In this document: positions 13,151 to 15,968 of the stretch, piece after piece
Position numbering within the stretch: position 1 is the stretch's first letter
Layout: every line of letters starts with the position of its first letter
Source of the DNA: Desulfobacterales bacterium
GTDB taxonomy: Bacteria; Desulfobacterota; Desulfobacteria; Desulfobacterales; Desulfobacteraceae
NCBI GenBank assembly: GCA_022361315.1
Contig: JAKSBB010000976.1
Coordinates: forward strand, 1-15,968
Length of the DNA stretch: 15,968 bases
Direction: 5' to 3'
Notes under the pieces: model-generated
The model's database searches: none
What the model was told of the DNA's origin: nothing
What the model saw: only the letters and a program-made list of their open reading frames with translations
Position numbers and translations under genes: made by a program

Positions 13151-15968
13151 ATGCGATTGTCTCCTGAAACACGAATTCCGGTTCCCTGCCTTCGCGTGGG
13201 AATCGTATTTATACTGTTATTGTGTTATTTCGGCGTGTGCTTTTCAACGGGCTTCGCAAATGAAAATGATGCAGCCCGGATCGACCTGACGCCGCAGGAG
13301 CAGGAATGGATTCGCAACCACCCGGAGATCCGCTTCGGGGCTGATCCGGCATGGCCCCCCTTTGATTTTGTTGATGCCAAGGGCCGGCACCAGGGCATGG
13401 CAGCTGATATGCTGGCCTTGCTTGAGAGAAAGCTTGGGCTAAGGTTTTCCCTGGTACCGGGGCTGTCCTGGGCCGAGGTCCTGAAAGAAGCCCAGGGGCG
13501 ACATCTTGATGTGGTGGCACTCTTGTCCAAGACCCGTGAGCGGTCAAAGTATCTGACTTTTTCAGCGCCCTTCACCAGTCTTCCCTGGGTGATCATCACC
13601 CGAAACGATTTCAGGCCGGTTGAAGGTCTGGAAGATATGCTCAAAGACCGTGTCGCAACGGTTGAGGCCTATTCCATCATTGACCGGACCCAGGAGGCCA
13701 TACCCGATTTTACGTATAAAACCGTTCAATCACCTGTGGAGGGATTGAAAAAAGTCGTTACCGGCCAGTTTGATGCCTATGTGGATAACCTGGGCGTGGT
13801 CAATTATCTGATGCGGGAACACAACCTTGCGAACCTGAAAGTGGCTGCCATTACAAATTTTGAGGATCAAACCCTGCGGGTGGGTGTCCGTTCCGACTGG
13901 CCGGAACTGGTGGCCATCATCAACAAGGGACTGGCATCCATCACCCAGGATGAAATGAATGCCATCCAGCAGAAGTGGATGCCCATCAAGGTGGAGGCAA
14001 GCAAGACACTGACCACGTCTAAAACCCCTTATCTGAGGATAATCAGCGGGGTATCCGCCAGCGGTATTGTCCTCCTGATTCTGGTGTTCCTGTATCTTCG
14101 CCGCGTCCAGGGAGAGAAAAAGGCCATTTTGATCCTGTCTGTCATTGTTCTTCTGGTTGGGCTCAGTGCTGAGGTATATGTCATCCGGTCTCTGGTGGGA
14201 ACAAATGCATCCCGGTCCGATGCAAAAATTCTTAGATTGGAATCCCTGCGGGCAATTGATCAAATGCGTCTGGAGATCAATGAAATGACGCGAATGGCGA
14301 GGTCTTTCGTGGGAACCGGCGATAGAAGATTTATCACCTATTTCCATAGAATTCAGGCGATCCGCAAAGGGGCGGCCCCCCGTCCTCTGGAGTATGACAG
14401 GACCTATTGGGATTATGTGGTGGCCTCGGGGCGTGCCCCCCGCAGCAGCGGGAAACCCATGTCATTTGATACATGGTTGCTCCGGATGAAATTTGATCAG
14501 CAGGAGATGGTGGCGTTGCGGACGGCTGAAAACAAGTCAACGCTCCTGGTGGAACTGGGGGAAGAGGCAATGTTCGCGGCCCAGGGTATATTCCCCGACA
14601 AGAACGGGGCGTATACGCGGAATGGGGAGCCGAATGAGGATCTTGCCCGCACGCTGTTATACGGGGAACGGTATCATGATGCAACGGCAGATATCATGAC
14701 CTTGCTTGATACCGCCCGCAGACAGGTGGATAAACGCACGGAGGTCAAAATTACCGGACTGACCGGCCAGTCGCGTGAGTTAACTTTCATCGTTTTCGGT
14801 CTGGGCCTGGCCATGCTGGTGTTGCTCGGTGTTATCCTCTTGCTCTCCTTTGTATGGATGGCTTCACTGGAAAAAGAACTTGTCACCGCCAACAAGGCCG
14901 AATCTTCAAAAGGCGGTGTAATACAACCCTCCGGTCCCGGTGCAGGGGCAGAACAGATTCAGAGCATCAGGACATTTATTGTTTCAGCCCTCATCAAAGG
15001 GTGGCCCCTTTACCTTTCAACACTATTGGTTGCAGGACTTATCGCAACCCTTTCCCTGCGCAACATGTACCATCAGATCGACAATGAACGCAGCTCATTA
15101 AAAGAGTCCTTGAACATTACCCTGATGGCAACCAATAATGCCGTTCGCATCTGGCTGGGGGAACGGGAGCAGGAGATTCGTATCTGGAGCAGTTCCCCCA
15201 AACTCGGTCAAATTTATTCAAAATTAGGTAAAAAACCGATCCATGCCGCCTATGTGGCGATAATGATGCCGTCACAGACCGAGACGGAAATGTTCACCTT
15301 TCTGGAACCCTTGATTTCTGAGAAAGGGTATCTCGGTTTTCTCGTGCTCAACCGGGAGGGCAAAGTGCTGGCCAGCGACCGCCGGCTTTTAATCGGCAAA
15401 AAGTTCGACAGCCCTGAAGACCGGCTCTTTATGGAACTGGCCACCTCCGGGCCCAATTTCAGCACCATCAGTCTGCCGTCAACATGGAACAGGGGCGGGT
15501 ACTCCTTAAACGGCCGGGCATTGATGATGGTGGGGGGGATGATCCCCCCCACCAAGGATCATGGCGGTGGTGTACTGGTGCTGCTGATTGATCCGGAAAA
15601 AGAGTTCACATCCATCCTGCAGCGTGGCCGCATCGGAGATACCGGTGAGAGCTACGCATTTAACCGGGACGCCGAACTGATCAGCGAGAGCCGGTTTGAT
15701 ATCAATTTAAGGGATATCGGCCTCATCGGGCCTGCGGAGCGGGGGATTTTGAATATCACCCTGCGTGATCCCGGCGGCAATATGGTGGAGGGGTTTCAAC
15801 CCCCTTTGGACCGGAGCAAACAACCGTTAACCCAAATGGCAGCCAGCGCAACCACCGGCAGGGTCGGATATAATCTGGACGGATACAGAGATTACCGCGG
15901 CGTGCCGGTTATCGGCTCCTGGGTGTGGAATGAATCCCACGGATTCGGTGTTGCCACTGAAATGGATA
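13151..15968 (+). CDS. Large membrane sensor: solute-binding domain, helical periplasmic domain, Cache-like domain (3' end outside window)
   Basis: The frame is open from ATG 13151 (GGAGGGG 3 bases upstream) to the window end, 939 residues with no stop. The layout is: signal/anchor 16-36; type 3 solute-binding (venus-flytrap, BvgS-like) domain about 45-290 (EWIRNHPEIRFGADPAWPPFDF, then LDVVALLSKTRERSKYLTFSAPF); membrane segments near 298-316 and 326-345; a periplasmic helical domain about 350-540 (LRAIDQMRLEINEMTRMARSFVGTGD, RPLEYDRTYWDYV); a membrane segment 544-570; a short cytoplasmic linker; a membrane segment 608-637; and a Cache-like domain from about 640 (GESYAFNRDAELISESRFD near 830-850, DGYRDYRGVPVIGSWVW near 910-926). 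The last block recalls Cache regions of receptor kinases and cyclases. A kinase, cyclase or GGDEF output is expected downstream but not seen. It lies 101 bases after the DUF547 gene. Confidence 0.85.
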   Translation, partial: MRLSPETRIPVPCLRVGIVFILLLCYFGVCFSTGFANENDAARIDLTPQEQEWIRNHPEIRFGADPAWPPFDFVDAKGRHQGMAADMLALLERKLGLRFSLVPGLSWAEVLKEAQGRHLDVVALLSKTRERSKYLTFSAPFTSLPWVIITRNDFRPVEGLEDMLKDRVATVEAYSIIDRTQEAIPDFTYKTVQSPVEGLKKVVTGQFDAYVDNLGVVNYLMREHNLANLKVAAITNFEDQTLRVGVRSDWPELVAIINKGLASITQDEMNAIQQKWMPIKVEASKTLTTSKTPYLRIISGVSASGIVLLILVFLYLRRVQGEKKAILILSVIVLLVGLSAEVYVIRSLVGTNASRSDAKILRLESLRAIDQMRLEINEMTRMARSFVGTGDRRFITYFHRIQAIRKGAAPRPLEYDRTYWDYVVASGRAPRSSGKPMSFDTWLLRMKFDQQEMVALRTAENKSTLLVELGEEAMFAAQGIFPDKNGAYTRNGEPNEDLARTLLYGERYHDATADIMTLLDTARRQVDKRTEVKITGLTGQSRELTFIVFGLGLAMLVLLGVILLLSFVWMASLEKELVTANKAESSKGGVIQPSGPGAGAEQIQSIRTFIVSALIKGWPLYLSTLLVAGLIATLSLRNMYHQIDNERSSLKESLNITLMATNNAVRIWLGEREQEIRIWSSSPKLGQIYSKLGKKPIHAAYVAIMMPSQTETEMFTFLEPLISEKGYLGFLVLNREGKVLASDRRLLIGKKFDSPEDRLFMELATSGPNFSTISLPSTWNRGGYSLNGRALMMVGGMIPPTKDHGGGVLVLLIDPEKEFTSILQRGRIGDTGESYAFNRDAELISESRFDINLRDIGLIGPAERGILNITLRDPGGNMVEGFQPPLDRSKQPLTQMAASATTGRVGYNLDGYRDYRGVPVIGSWVWNESHGFGVATEMD
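15528..15554 (+). repeat. Perfect 11-bp hairpin with G7/C7 arms inside the sensor gene
   Basis: Arms TGGTGGGGGGG (15528-15538) and CCCCCCCACCA (15544-15554) surround the loop ATGAT. Nine of the eleven pairs are G-C. In frame it encodes VGGMIPPT within the Cache-like domain. A stem this stable inside a coding region is uncommon, and its two 7-base homopolymers are places where replication slippage would shift the frame. Confidence 0.7.

Noticed and set aside
13730..14347. Antisense open frame of 205 codons opposite the sensor gene
   Set aside because: Composition is His/Gln-rich with no recognisable domain, and the sensor frame on the other strand has clear family motifs; it is a shadow frame.

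Overview
The window reads as part of a chromosome from a Gram-negative, probably anaerobic bacterium of the Desulfobacterota type (Desulfobacterales-like). This is inferred from protein style, not from a marker gene. The pointers are the Cys-rich Lgt motif, the Bacteroides-like pyruvate kinase, a SRB-type sensor with several periplasmic modules, and a lipoprotein/outer-membrane setting. There is no rRNA, tRNA, CRISPR array, insertion sequence or phage gene. Genes are densely packed, and no gene-free stretch exceeds 300 bases (the longest is 8839-9094).

Region 1 (1-7174, all +) is a tightly spaced gene train: the C-terminal end of ileS, lspA, lgt, holA, pyk, a DUF2293 protein, and a zinc-ribbon/short-chain-dehydrogenase fusion. 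lgt/holA and holA/pyk overlap, and the other gaps are 13-55 bases, so co-transcription is likely. LspA and Lgt are two consecutive steps of lipoprotein maturation. holA and pyk are housekeeping. The last two genes are uncharacterised and were possibly appended to the operon; the start of the DUF2293 gene is packed with inverted repeats.

Region 2 (7213-10780, all -) holds a YbiT-like ABC-F ATPase and, upstream of it in the direction of transcription, a Na+/phosphate-cotransporter-family protein with a PhoU-like tail. The 256-base gap between them is the most structured non-coding stretch of the window. It has two intrinsic-terminator-like hairpins on the - strand, one of them only about 28 bases before the ABC-F start codon. 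It also has a 60-base segment that matches (about 80%, with 20 identical bases in a row) the inside of the sensor gene 5.2 kb away.

Region 3 (10973-15968, all +) starts divergently from the transporter. A radical SAM enzyme overlaps a DUF547 lipoprotein gene by 20 bases. A three-copy 13-base tandem repeat lies across the lipoprotein stop codon. The last gene is a very large sensor, open to the window end, with a solute-binding-protein domain, a second periplasmic helical domain and a Cache-like domain separated by membrane segments. Its output domain lies outside the window.

Nothing here is a demonstrable new defence or mobile system. The best leads are the non-coding region at 8839-9094 (a possible attenuator for ABC-F, and a possible 3'UTR-derived RNA complementary to the sensor mRNA), the triple-input sensor, the radical SAM/DUF547 pair, and the SDR-like protein that has lost the catalytic tyrosine.
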